NCBI RefSeq assembly: GCF_964355755.1
Contig: NC_092671.1
Span: 18,748,001-18,812,000 of the forward strand
DNA from: Antedon mediterranea
Taxonomy: Eukaryota; Echinodermata; Crinoidea; Comatulida; Antedonidae
Reading direction: 5' to 3'
DNA length: 64,000 nt
The translations under genes and the position numbers were made by a program. Positions 12,101 through 27,100 of the stretch are shown here, in pieces. The stretch's first letter is position 1, and every line of letters starts with the position of its first letter. A model generated the notes under the pieces. The model worked only from the letters and a program-made list of their open reading frames with translations. It had not been told where the DNA came from and did not search any database.

Positions 12101-15100
12101 CAGGCTAAAGTACTGGCCCAGGTCAGTAATTATAGTAAAATTGTTTGTTTTTTCATATATTTAGGCATATTGCCAAAACAAGCAATTAATTTACTTATTC
12201 CAATCCTGTTCACAGGACAAACATACAGTACACAAGATGCTCTACATAAATACAGTCTTAATCAAATCTTAGTCATGAGAAAAAATATTGACATCTTCAG
12301 GATTTGAACCCAGGAGCCTAACTCTACGCAATAACAGCTTTCCAACCTTAAACCCACTTTAACTGTATAACACATAATTGCATAAGCTCAGCCCTTTGTC
12401 AAGTCAGATGTGTAACAACAAAGGTTATGAATACATGTATTTCTATGACTAAATAAAACTAATATGATTTTGTTTGCTCTTGCTAGGCTACATCAGAACT
12501 GGTCAATGCTATCAAAGGCGAGGCAGAGGCGATTGGTGAAGGTAACTCACAGAAACGTCTTCTGAATGCGGCCAAAATCCTTGCCGATGCTACAGCCCGT
12601 ATGGTAGAAGCTGCCAAGGTCAGTAATTACATAAAACATACAAGTCAACCTACATGACACTTTGATCATTTTCAAAAATCTGTAAAGTAAAAAACTACAT
12701 CTCATCCTTCTAGCATTAAAGATTTTATTTATATATTCATTTGAATTTACCTGAATTTGATACAGGTATTAGATACAAGTATATTGTGTAGAAATGGAAA
12801 GGTTACCAATAGCTTCTGTATTATTGTAAATAATGGCAGAATTAAGAAAAAAAGGCATAGAATTCCCTTTTTATGTTTGCAAGTGCGTCTATAGTTTTAG
12901 AATGAGAATTTTAAATAGTGACAATTATCGTGTTAGGTGTTCTCAGACTGTATGCTAAGGTTTTCAAATCTCTTCACTAAATAAGTGAAAAGCCTATTTT
13001 AGTGTGATTTTCATTTACTTTTTTTTCTGTCTTTTTATATGGAATTTTGTTACTCTGAAATAAATTGATCAATCAATCATAAGATAATAAAATGTTTTTA
13101 AACTGTTAAATTCAAAGTAATGGTAACTTTTTTAGTTATGTGCAACAAGTCCAAATGATCCTGCACAGCAAGAAAAGCTTGTGAAAGCAGCAGAGAACCT
13201 GCGTAATGTGACCAACGCAGCTGCTGCGAATGCACAGAAGAAGCGTGTCCTGCAACAGCTTGAGGTAAATTAACATTTTACCGTTATTTAATTTACTGTT
13301 TTAATACACAATAGTAAACATGATCCGTTATGCAATATATTTATATTTAGTCAATTTGTTTTAAAAAAAAGATAAAAATTGCCGCAATAAAAAATGATTT
13401 ATGCCATGCCATTTGGTGTATAGCCTAATTGTGAAAAAAATTATTAATTATTTTGAATGTGAAAGAGACAAAAGCCACACTGATTAAAATCTAAATGTAC
13501 ATTAATGTAATTATCCAAATGATTTTCTTTCTGTATTGCAGAATGCAGCTAAGCACAATGTTGCAGCAGCCACTCAGTGTATTGCTGCAGCTCAAGGATC
13601 TGAAAGATCTAACCGCAATAAACCATCTCACCAAGCTCTTATTGCAGAATGCAGGGTATTTTGTGTATTTATTTTAATGTAAAAAATGGTCATATGCTGC
13701 CAGGGGACATTTGCAAGTTTTAGTAATCTAGAAACATGCATGCAGGACTAGGTCTACACTATGAAACTAGTTTGACAAAAAAAGTGTGATGTGCCCAAAT
13801 ATGGTGGTGATATGCCCAAATATGGTAGTGATATGGTGACATTACCATGTCAATATATGGGCACATCACATTGTTTTGTTACATACATTTTGATAGTGTA
13901 GATATAGTTTACTCTGGAATCTTGACTTTGGTGAGGAGATGGTTCAAACATTGATGAACAATATATCCATTCAATTTCTACTTGTATTCCTCTATTATTC
14001 TGTCAATGTCTGCTATTGTCTATTTCTATATTTTACCTTTATCTCAAATTACAGTCTGTTGTTGAGCATATACCAGAGCTAGTTCATGGCATTAAATCAT
14101 ATGGCACCAACACAGAGAGTCCTGCTGCTCAGATGAACTTAATCAATGCTAGTCAAAATTATATTCAGGTATGTATGCTATGCTAGAGGAGGAGGCCTAT
14201 TGGGCCTACAACAATATAAGTGCTAAATATTGATTGCTAAAGGCCTTGTCTGAACATATAGCACACAAGGAGTCTGTTGATAAGCTTGTAAAAATGTCAT
14301 AGGTTGATGTGACATTTTCATCTTGAGCACTTATTTTCATTCTCTATATTTTCATAATTTTCTGTGTTTTTTAATTAATTCTAAGATTTTAATATAAATA
14401 ATATATTTTCAATTATCTACAGCCTGCAACTAAAATGGTGTCTGCTGCAAAAGCTACCATACCATTTGTTTCTGACCAGGCAGCAGGACTGCAACTAAAC
14501 AAATGTGCAAAGAATATGGCTACAGCTCTCAATGATCTTAGAACTGCCTCTACTAAGGTAAAGTCCTTGTTAATATTTTGTCATGATTTATCTTTTAACC
14601 TATTCTACCGTATTTGCAATAATATATTATTCATTTCCTAATCTGTGTAGGCTCAGGAGGCTTGTGGCGACCTTGAGATTGACAGTGCTATGGACATGAT
14701 CAGAGCCCAAGAAGATGAGTTGAAACAGATTAAATTAGCAGCTCAAGACCTAAAGTTGCTACCTCTACCAGGAGAAACTGTAAGTATTGAAGGATCAAAA
14801 AGAGCATGTCTAACTACTTTCCTTTTTTGTACACACTGTAGTATAATACAGTGACTCTCCCAGAACTAGAATGTAAACTGATATTTCAATATTAATATTT
14901 GAATACTTGAATTTGCCTTCTTTATTTGAATATATAAAAACGGACACTATGGCATGTTTATTGGCTTTATGTTTTTATACTAAAGGAAAATGTGTGTGTG
15001 ATCTCCTTTGGTTCTTATTGTGGGTTTGAATTGTTTTATCTTTAGTTGATAGTATGTTAATCTTACAGCCTGAGTCTTGTGCTGGACAACTTGGAGCAAC

Positions 15101-18100
15101 ATCTAAGGGCGTTGGAGCTGCCATGGCTCAACTGCTAACAGCAGCAGCCCAGGGCAACAAAAACCACACAGGCATTGCAGCAAGAGACACTGCCAATGCA
15201 TTGAGGAACCTTACTGGTGCTGTTAGAGGTGTTGCAGCAACAACTCAAGACCGCAAGGCTCAGGATGAGTTGATAGATCATGCTATGGATATCATGGATA
15301 AATCGGCTAATTTACTGAATGAAGCTAAGAATGCACTTGCTAATCCAAGAGATGCAAACAATCAACAGAGGCTTGCACAAGTAAGTCAAATCAAGGCTAG
15401 TCTTTACTAGCAAATTTTAGTTTAAAATTTGGCAAACTATTTAGGCTGTGCAACTTCTTAACTAATTAGTTGGATGAGATTTGGGAACACCTAGCCAATT
15501 AAATGAGTGTTTATCATGTGCAGACTGATGAATGACAGCCTTCAGTAAAGAGTTTCATAGTATAGACAGGCACTGGCATATTTAAAGTAATAACAATTTG
15601 GTAGTATAATAAACTTCATACTCGCCCTGCATATAAGCTGATCAGCTGATTTTATTTATTTTTTCCGATACAAACATTATGAATATAATCATTTAATGTA
15701 CAAATTGTTTGATTAAAGATAATTTAATTTGAAGAAGATTTAATTTTTTAATGAATACAAATAACATGTATATTTAAAAAATAGGTTGCCAAGGCTGTGT
15801 CTCATGCTCTCAACAACTGTGTTAACTGCCTACCTGGCCAAAAGGATGTTGACTCTGCCCTTCGAGCAGTCACTGATGCCAGTAAAGGCCTGGCTACTGG
15901 CAAGGTAATATATTTATATAATTTATAAATTTATTAGATATTACAAAAACCTAATTGTGTACTATCTATAATATGTTGTAACTGAGTTAACCTTTGTAAT
16001 CCCTTCCCTGAATAATTATAGATATTATTTCCCTTCTAAATAGTTACTATTACTCCTTACAGCCTGTTTAACTTAAATTATTATTTTTTTCTTATATATA
16101 GTTTTGATATCTGACATTAAAACGTGTCCTATATATCCAATCTAAATGTTGCTATACTGTAATGTTAATAAAATTATTAAGATTAAAAACTGAATCTATG
16201 TTTTACAATAAAATCCTGCATTACCAGCTAAATTTATGTAATTCAGTATTCAAATTTCTGTATTCAATTTTTTTGTACGCTATTCTAATTGGAAACACTA
16301 CCCATTAGTTTCTTTACAACCATGTCTTTTTAAATACATTATTTTATGTTTTTGGTGCTTTACACCAATTAGTGGATCATTATTGAATATGAAATATAAA
16401 TACAAATGAAAAAAAAAAAGATAATCATGCATATTTGCTTAAACAATTTTTGCTGCATGCTGGAATAATCAGAGACAAAGTATGTTACTGAAATCAGAAA
16501 CTGTATCAATACCAGTTCGGATGATGCAACGCCTAGAGGGCACTGTCCCAAAAGGTTACCCTGCTTATATTTATCAGGTAGTATTTTGTATGGCCGTCAT
16601 TGCTTTTAATTTTGATTGTTTCTTTTTACATTTTTGCTTTAATCATTTTGTACGTTTTGATATTATTTTTAAGTAATTGGTAAATGGAACTAATTTAGAA
16701 CGTAACAAAGAACATGAAAATTAATGATTTTTAGATATTTGGAATCTCATTACTTTTTCATTTATTCATAAATATCTCAAATTTTACATTTATTCACTGT
16801 GTTTTATTATTTATCCCTATCACCTTCATTAATCTAGTCATTTTGCATTATAAAGTTCTAGAATTGTAGCTTTGTGATTGTGATGCTTGCTTATCAATCC
16901 CAAATTAATACTAGTAGTCTATTCGAGTGGCAGAGTGATTAAGGCAGGGGCTCCGCCGCAAACCATACGGTAGCTAAACAATTGGCACAGGTTGAAGTCA
17001 CTCGACCATTGTTCTGGTGGTAGAACAAGCCAAGAACTTAAAACTGTACTGTGTACACATCTGGCTCATGTGCACTTTAAAGAACCCAGTACATCTTTTG
17101 GAAGAGTAGGGGATTACCCCGGTGTACTGGTCCATTCAGCCCTTCTCGTTGTAGACAGATAAACAGGATATGAAGGGACCCTTAGGGGAGTAGAAAGTTG
17201 TGGCATGTGTCATCCACACCTGTGCGCAATTCAGCCCAATATAAGGCTGCAAGTTGCGAGTTATACCCCAATTACGTTTACATTACATTTTTAGTATATT
17301 TCTTGATGTCTCTATTGAAAGACAAACATTTTTTTTTAATGCCCCTTATAACCTAATATCTCTCCCGGAATTCTCATTCATAAACTCTCTCATCTCCATT
17401 TACTCTAAATAACCAATGTTTTAAAGTCCCATTTTAGCCATTTCTTGGAAGATGTTGATTTACTGTTGTGTTTCCTACACTGTATTTCAGGCTGTTTTTG
17501 TTTTGTAACTTCACAGGTGTTAGCTTAGCTAAATGTACTTCAATTTTAATTTTACTTTTGTTTATACTGTAATCGTATCAGATGTAGACATATCATTTGT
17601 TTTTTTATGATTTATAGCAATAATAGCACTAACCCAAAACTTTTTCTTCAATCAAAACCGGATGACTGATACACAGTCACAGTTTGAGCTGGTAACCTTT
17701 TAACTACAGCTCTCCAGTTATTCAGCCATGTTAGAACAACAATTAATTGCGAAAAATGTGATTTTAGACAAATTTCTTTGTGATGGCCATTTTCTCTATG
17801 TCACAATCAGTTTATAGAGACGTCATTGCAATTGAAGACACCAAGCATGGTCTGTTCTGTACTACCATGTTTTGCTGAAAACAAACATTCACTATTTTGT
17901 TCTCTCTTTTTAGACCGGTAGAACTCCTAATAAGAATGTATTAATACCGAGTAATTACTGGAACGATTTGATAAATTGTCTCCTTTCTTCTATTTAGTAT
18001 CCTGACACACCCAACAGGAGCTACCCAGAACACCAGGCTGCCTTAAGCAAAGCTGCACAAGGACTCAATGTGTCTTCTAGCAAACTAGTGACAGCAACTC

Positions 18101-21100
18101 GTGGTTCTCCAACTCAACTCTCAACTGCTTCCATTGAATTCACACACGATTTCAGAGATATGATGGATGCTGGCATGGGAATGGCTCGTGCCGCACCAGT
18201 AAGTGTTTGATAATATTTCATATCTGTCAGATTCACATTGATAGAATAATCTTCTAAAATAATTTACTGTTTATATTGAATATGTTGCAGTAGAATCCAT
18301 ATAGGTGTGTCCCCTGAATAGGTGTGTCCCCTGAATAGGTGTGTCCCCTGAATAGATGTATACCCTGTATATCTTTTCTCTTTCTGATAACATTTTAAAA
18401 ATAGAACCCCCATTAAGGGGAAGTCTCCCCTGAATATTATTAATGTCTGACATTTTAGACCATTTTCCAATGTCTTGTTTTTGGAGAGTTTAAAATATAT
18501 TGTTTAATTTCTTATTAAGAGCAAAGAAGCGCAGTCTAAGATGGTGACCAGCTTAAAGACCATCTCAGTATCATCTAGTAAGCTACTGTTGTCTGTTAAA
18601 TCAATGTCAATTGATCCTGGTGCAGCCAATGCTAAGAACCAACTAGCAGCTGCTGCCAAGTAAGTAAACATACTGCATACTGATAGGAAATTATAGATAG
18701 ACTGTCAGTTTAGAATTTGGAACTTAACTATATTAAATAGGTCTATATAAAACCAATATTGTTTAGCCATAAAAACTTTCCAAATTCTACTTTTGGTGCC
18801 TCACCTAGGCTTAGATTTGGCAAGAAAAACAGCCGTCTATGTTTTATTGATTTTGCCTAGACTTAGCCAATCAAAATAAAAGGCTGTTGTCTACCCTTTA
18901 TATTTGACCTTTGTAATACAAAAAAGATTATAATTTAAGCTACATAGGCTAGACTAGAATTTAACATTTAACTAAAACTTCAACTTCATTTTATTCCAAT
19001 ACATTAAAATAATATAATATTAGATTAATTAATATTGAACTTCTGGAAGGAACCGGAAAATAGTGTGATCACTATTGTATACTATAACATAAAAGAATAA
19101 CAGCATGTGTTACATTATTACACTTTTTTATTGGGAGAGTTGACTACATTACAAATTCATTTTATAGGGCTGTTACAGAAGCTATTAATGATTTAATAAA
19201 CACGTTCATGCAGGCCGCTCCAGGTCAACAAGAGTGTGATAACGCATTACGTAAGATAGCAACAGTTAAAAGCATTATGGATGATGTCAGTGGCCCAATA
19301 AATGATGCATCATACTTTGAATGTTTGGATACCGTAATTGCTAAATCGAAGGTATTGTTGCACATTATGTTTAGGACTCCCATTAAAATTAAATCCATTT
19401 AAAGGCCTTTTTTGTAGCCTGGTTAAACCATTGAGCTTCTGTAGATTAACTAAAAGACTCAAATGTTATTGCAGTTTAAAATGTGATTCTTCATTTGATG
19501 CGTCAGTCACGCACTATGTCTATGTTACAAGCGTGTAGATCAAGAATATTCTAAAAATGATTTTGGTAAAACTCTAGATAATTATTCATTTCATGATCAT
19601 TTTTATAAAAAGTCTACTGTACTTTAATAAAAATATGTGTTTGGATTTTTGTGTTCTTATCTAAAACTTTGATTATTTTTAATTTTCTATAATAAATAAT
19701 ATTTGAACTACGAAGCCATTTTTACTTGTCATCCTTACGGTCGGAATCACTTAGCGACTCTATCGTAGTTGTAGTATCTATGGAATGAACACATATTGTG
19801 CCTATACCACCTATGTTTATGTTAAATCATTTTCTTGAAAGTAGTACCATTTTTGCTTGGCCTTCTTTTTAGAAATTGGGATATAGATTACCATTCTTTA
19901 CCGTTCTATAAAATTGTTTAGAATTGAAATCTACAACAACAATGTCCTGTTGTTGAAAACAGACAGTGTGTGTGTTCGTTTTTCTTATCTTATTTCTTAA
20001 TTTCAGGCTCTTGGTGGAAGTATGGCAGGTATCACCAGAAACGCTAAAGATGGACAATTAGAAGAATTTGGTAAGAGTGTTCAAAGTGCTGGAGATGCTG
20101 TTTGTGGATTGGCAGAAGCCGCAGCCCAGGTAATCATAACCACCGTTCTGGCCTTCTAATTACTGAAATTATTGTCATACTTTAATGAATAAAAACTACT
20201 TAACTAAAAAAAATGTAATGTTGTGATTATTTTTTAATTATGGCAATAAATGTTATAGCAGTATTAAAAGCTTCCAATTTGATTATTTAACTGTACTAGC
20301 AGTTCCCTGTACAAGTGATGGGTACCTACAATTGACAGGCACCATCAATTGATGAATTCCTGATGACCTCTTTGTCGACCTGATTGTGAAATTGTTATAA
20401 AAAGCACATTCTTTGCAGTCCTAACATAGCCGAATGGCTGAAGAGAAATAAAAAGTTCCCTATCTCAAATGCTGTGGGTTTTGGTCATGCAGTTTAGGAG
20501 GATATTATAGGGTAAAAATGTTAGTAACTATTATAATATTGAACTGTATCAATTTGTTGTTTTTTTTAAACTAGTCAGCATATCTGGTTGGTATATCAGA
20601 TCCTTCAAGTGTTGCTGGACGTCCTGGTCTTGTTGATCAAACTCAATTCGCACGAGCCTATGAGGCCATCCAGGGAGCCTGTAACAGTCTGCTCAACCCA
20701 ACAAGTAATCAACAACAGGTCAGTGGTCTCTGAATGAACAAATAACTGTTATTGTACTTAATTATATATTCATTTTATATATTAATTATTATAATATACA
20801 AATAATGAATGTTTATGAGTTGAAATATTGAGGCAGAGTCGAGTTAAAAATAGAGCAGTTATTTGTTTGTTAGTTCATTTTTATACTGGGTGACCTCTTC
20901 AGTCACAGACTGATCTCCCAGAGGGCCCAGTTGGTGATCAGTGGCTGTGATGTACTAATACACCGGGGTAACCCCCTACTCGTCTCGAAAGATGTACTAG
21001 GTTCTTTAAAGTGCACACGAGCTAGTTGTGTACACTTGACCTACGGTTTATAGTCCTTATCCGAGAAGACTCGTTCTACCACCAGAACCATGGAGTGAGT

Positions 21101-24100
21101 GAGCCTCGAACCCTTGCCGATATTATGGCTACGTAATTACGGTTCCACTGTCTTAACCGCTTGGCCACTCACTCAGTCAATTTCATCAAATGAAATATTC
21201 TCTCAATTCAATAAATGTCGTCCTTGTCGTGTTTGTATCGTCGTACATGTCCGTCCCTTTCTGTCAGTAGCTGACCTTCACCTTATGCTTATTATTATTA
21301 TTATTTTTTACCCTACTTTATTCTTTCTGGTGGATCCAGGCTTAAAGCCCCTTGGGGTTTAAGTCATATATACTTTATTTCATCATTGCCAGTAATGTAT
21401 CCAGTGATGATTGTGTCATCTGCATATTTTACTATACAACATTCATTTGAATTGGCTCTGAAACTGCTGGTGAACAGTGAAAACAACATTGGGGAGATAA
21501 CAGACCCTTGTGGCGTGCCAATGCTAACAGTTCTTTTATCAGATAAAATACCGTTTAGTTTAACATACTGGAACCTTTAAGAAATTATATATCCATGAAG
21601 TCAATGTGTCGTTTACGTTCATTTCTTTAAGTTTGCGTACTAATGAACCAGGTTCAACGTTATTAAAAGCACTAGAAAAATCTATATACAAACACCTTAC
21701 ATGATTTAGGCACATCTAAATGTTGGTAAATATTGTGTAAGTGGAAGAGCACAGCATCTTCAACACTTCTATTACTTTGATAGGCAAATTGGAGAGGATC
21801 GAGAAAAAATTTGGTCTGATCAAGCAACTGCCTGAGTACAATCTTTTCTAGGCACTTACCAACATTGGATGTGATAGCTTATTGACCTATAGTCATTAAG
21901 TTCCTTGGGATTTTTTATCTTAGGAATTGGTGAGATACAGGCCGTTTTCCATTGATTGGGCACTGTACCACTAAACTCTCATTAAAAAGTTTGGTATATA
22001 TCGGTGCCAACTCTTGGTTGCAGTATTTAATAACACGATTTCCAATTCCATCAGGGCCAGTACTTTTACCAGGCTTTACTTTGGCGAATACATTACGCAC
22101 ATCAACTACATTTATGACTGCATTGTTTACTAATGAAGTCTCATTTTCGCGGATTACTGTTTCTTCATTGTCATTTTTGGTAATTCTATATCCGGCGTAC
22201 AGAGTTGTTCACGTACCCTCCAGTTACTACACCATGCTTTATTTATATAAAAACATACTCCTCCTCGTTTTTTTCCCGACTCTACAGTTCTATCCGCTCT
22301 AGCTAATTCAAAATTACTTAGTACTAGTTCGCTGTCAATAATATTATTATTAAGCCATGTCTCTGTGAAACACATCACTGAGACTTCTCTGTATTCAAAC
22401 ATATGTTTAGAACATGCTCGGAGTTTTCGTCGATTTTATTTGACAGAGATCTCACATTTCCTAAAATCATCGATGGAAGTGGAGGTTTAGACTTACGTTT
22501 TCTAAGGCGCTTTCGAATACCTCCACCTTTACCTCTTTTCCTTAACTTGACTTCCCGTGGAAACTGACAATAGCCTTCAGGTTTCGGGCTATCGTGACGC
22601 CTGAGCCGCAACAGTTCATTCCTGGCGTAGGATATTGCAATTGATACAGGCCTACTAGGCCTAGACATATTTGATACAGAAATCGGCGTGTACAAACAAC
22701 TCAGAAAAAGACAGAAAAAACATCTATAGAAACGTACAGACAGAAAAGTATATATATAATGGGTGCATAAAGTGAGAAAGAGAACAATCTTATAGACAAA
22801 TTTGCCAGAATTCTGGTCGCCACAGTGCAGCACCATGGTATTCTCCAGGCATAATGCAACTTTTTTTTTACTTAATTTCCAACCAGTTGTATCTATTATA
22901 TTTTTTGTCATGTGTTTGCATTATGTGAATAAATTTGAACTTGAACTTGAATGAATACAAAACATTCATAATTATTTTTATAACATACCTACTTTTACCA
23001 TCTATTTTTTAAGAATCAAGGTCAATGTAAACATTAAAGATTACTGTTAAATTATTTTAGTATTCTCTACTAAAAATTATTCTTTATGTATGTAACATAT
23101 AGAAGTTATATTTTGTTTTGATCATAATTGTGTGAGATTACGTTGTTGTGTCAGGTGTTGTCTGCCGCAACTGAGGTCGCCAAACACACATCTGCACTCT
23201 GTAATATTTGTCGTCTGGCATCGTCCAAGACTAGCAATCCAGTTGCCAAGAAACACTTCGTCCAATCAGCAAAAGATGTTGCTAATAATACTGCCAATTT
23301 AGTCAAGAGTATTAAGGTGAGTTAGTTCTTAACTATTCAATGATGACACTTATTGCATTAGACAATTGGTTTCTGGTTAAATGTATCTAATTTTTTAATT
23401 TATTTATTTATTTTTATGTTGGGGCGGTCATTACATCATTTCCCTATAGTGGTAAATACTATAAAGATGTTGGATTGAAGATAAACAATTCTTGTAATAA
23501 CATGTTTTACCTCAATAAATAGATTTATCTTTTTGTTGGTTTGCAACAAATAATTCTTTTCAAAAACTTGTTTTGTTTTTTTAGGCCCTAGATGGGAACT
23601 TTAGTGAGGATAACAGGCAGAAGTGCGTTGCCAGTACTAAGCCATTACTGGAAGCAGTTGATGGATTGGTCACATTTGCTTCATCACCAGAATTTGCTAG
23701 TGTTCCAGCAGAAATTACTCCTCAGGTACTAAAAATGGATTTTTGTTTTATAAATTCTTTAATAAGTTTTTAAAGATATTATTCATTTCAATAAGACTTC
23801 ATAAAGTGAAATTTCACAATGAGGAATTTGATGAACATGTAAAAAGTTATTTATTTTAACAATATTTTACGAGGGTGGTCCATCCAGCCGAAGCTGATCA
23901 TTAGGGGCCCTCACAAAAATGCAAGTTGACAAAACATTAACATACAAATATTAATGATTGTATAAAATTTATAAAAAATAATGAAAGAAAATAATGAAGA
24001 AAAAAAATTATATCAATTGATTGCAAGTCCATCTTTTTTTTTTTCAAGATCTTTGCCATTCAAAAACTATTTAAAGAATTTAGAAAATATAAATTTATTT

Positions 24101-27100
24101 AATTTAAAACATGACATAAGAACTTTTAAAAGTTGTGTGGGTGTGATTGATAGACAGCCATAATCTGACCATTTTAATGCCAATTAGATACACATTTATC
24201 CAGGCTTCTGCAAAATGTCATATCTCACTTATCTCTCCAACAATATAGATATGCACGTTTTTGTTATGAACTGTTATGCTTCTACTAGCAGACTTTCTCA
24301 CAGTATTAATAATCTATATCTGTAATAGTACAATGCCTTTAATAGGCTACAATAATGCACCATGGTCTATTATGGGCATATATCATATATTAAAACAGTA
24401 TTATTTCCCTATTTGCTTTTAATGATGCTTTAGGTTGGTGACTAATTGTTTCAATCTCAAAGCTCCTGCTTTGTCACCCTTGTGCTGCAGCCGAATATAT
24501 ATTAACGAATATGCCGTATGATTTTCGAGAAATTCTGCTATTAAAAATGTACATATGAATGGTATAAAAGACATTTAGGACCTAAAAACAAGTGTTTTGG
24601 GAAAGCCCTCAGTTTTCAGAGAGTCTGGTATTTGGAGATTCAACAGTATATCACATTTCTGTCATTTCATTTTCATTTATTTTACTTTATTATGCAAAAT
24701 ATAAAAAGAATAAAACAAAATAAAAATGTAGAGCAATGAGGCATTTTCCTAATTTTTAAAAAAAATAAGCTAATTTCATTTTTAAAAGTAAATATATTTT
24801 TTCTCACAAATTTGCTTAATTTGGAAACTTTTTTTTTAACTAGGCTAGAGAGGCAATGGAGCCAATCATCACTGCAGGAAAGATGATGATAGCAAGCTCA
24901 AGTGCTTTGATTCAAACTGCCAAGCCATTGGCTGCAAATCCCAAAGATCCGCCCACTTGGCAGCTTCTGGCCAATCATTCAAAGAATGTCTCAGATTCTA
25001 TCAAGAAACTTGTTGCTTCCATCAGGTATTTTAATTTATTTTAGATGGTTTTTATCCTCATAAAATTGCTTATTCATCATAATTAATGTTATTAAGGGCA
25101 CCCCTAGGGAACCCAAAAAAATATTGCACTATATTTGTTTCATGGGAAAGTGTCCCCTTTAGTGGTGTCCTAAATGTTTCTAACTCTACTATATATTTTA
25201 AAATATGAGAAATTTATTTGGTAATTCAGTGTTTTAATTCACGTTTTTTGATTTATTAAATTTGATATCAATATTAGGTATATTTCAAGGTATATTCATA
25301 ATTTAATAATAATATTACAATAATATTGTTCAAGCAAAGTACTGTAATACAATCATCATAATTTTATTTTGTTTATTTTGGAGTATAGTCATCACAATCA
25401 GTAGGAACTATAACATTCCACATTTCATAAAAGTATAAAATTTCATCAAAATAGATTTTTTTTCCATATAATAATAATATCCTGGATTTAAATAGCGCCT
25501 AATGTAATGAAACCTCTAAGCGCTGAACATTATTACCCCAGTCATTTTTTGGGATCAAACACGTATGGAAACATACTTCCATAATGCAGCTAGTAATCAG
25601 CGCAAAGTTGTGTCTTGATCTAACCGGGTACCCATTTATACACCTGGGTGGAGAGAGGCAAACGTAAGTAAAGTATCTTGCCTACAGATACAAGCAATGC
25701 GGCAAGAGTTGGATTCAAACCTCGGTCTCACGATCAGTAGTCCAACGTCCAACACACTGTTCCACACGCCCTCACATATTAAAAAAAAAGATATTTTTTA
25801 AGTACGAAGATTTAATTTTTTTGTTTGTTTAATGTTGCTTTTTTTAGAGGTTCCACACAGTATTCTTCGTAAGCATAGTTATTTAAACAATTTGATGCTT
25901 TAACATTTTCAGTTATTGGTTTTCTTTTTATTTTAAACTTTCTACATTATGATTTGTTGGTTGACTACAATGGGTATGTTTCGATGCTGCTTTCCAATTT
26001 AATTGACATTCAATGGGTATTAAAAACTAAAACCAATTTTAATATTTAACCAGGGAGTTGTAATTACAACTCCCTGATTTAACTACAATCTTATATACTT
26101 ATTTAAATATAATACTTGTTCTATGCTTCATAATAAATGTTTAGGCCTGCAAATAATTATATAAGTATACTAATTTAAGATAACCTAAATATGCATAATG
26201 ATAACCATTATGTTAAATTCTACAACCATTTTAGCAGTGGTCTTGTTGTCTATACTTTATATTGGTGTTTCCCTCACGCATATCAAATGCTTAAACAAAC
26301 AAGAGCAATTACGCAACCAACATTTATGAATAAGCCCAGTTCATGACATAATAAAATGATGCCCCGCTATATGCCTAGCTAAGTAACAAGCTGCAATTGA
26401 AACTGTTACTTGGCCAGAAGAATGTATATAAACCATTTGCAGAATGTATTGTTTGTTGACACTGGCGACACAACAAATATTGAAAGATACAGTCAAGTAT
26501 ATTATACACAATTCACCATATAAACAAATCACAAACTTTTCTAAAGGCTTTGTGACAACACTACATCATCAACCTCTTAATCTTATTTATCTCAATTTTT
26601 ATTTTTCATCTCATTACTTGTTTGTGGTCTTTTAAGTTTTATAGTTGGGTAACTAAATTGTTTTCCTGTGGTAATTCTTTTCCTCCCCTCACTTGTATAA
26701 CCTTGTGCATTTAAACGATAACATTAATTTCTTAGTAGACCAAGCAGGTTTCGTACAAAATTAGAATCCATGCAATTATTATAACCAATGTACAGTAAAC
26801 ATGCTTGTTGTAATGAATTCCTCATGAATGAAAACCTCTTTATTCTAATGAGTTCATAACCTATTCCTATACCCTAATTTAAGTTATAATATCTTTTCCA
26901 TTGGGTCTCATTGATATAGAATTGTTTATAAAAATATTTAATATGATAGATATAGACTTCTTATTTTATAAGCTGTATGTAAAACCATATGTTGAATGCG
27001 TATCTTCTTTCTTTATACATTGCTATAAATAGGTTTATTATACTTCTTTTACTAAGAATTTATAATCATTAGAACTTTCTTTATACTGTAGTATAATTTT

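Noticed and set aside
20980-21178. tRNA-like A and B boxes that could be read as a tRNA gene
   Set aside because: No complete cloverleaf or anticodon arm, and the sequence continues into a body repeated elsewhere; it is a SINE head.
21952-22302. 116-codon + strand ORF
   Set aside because: It is the antisense shadow of the minus-strand LINE endonuclease and RT fragments.
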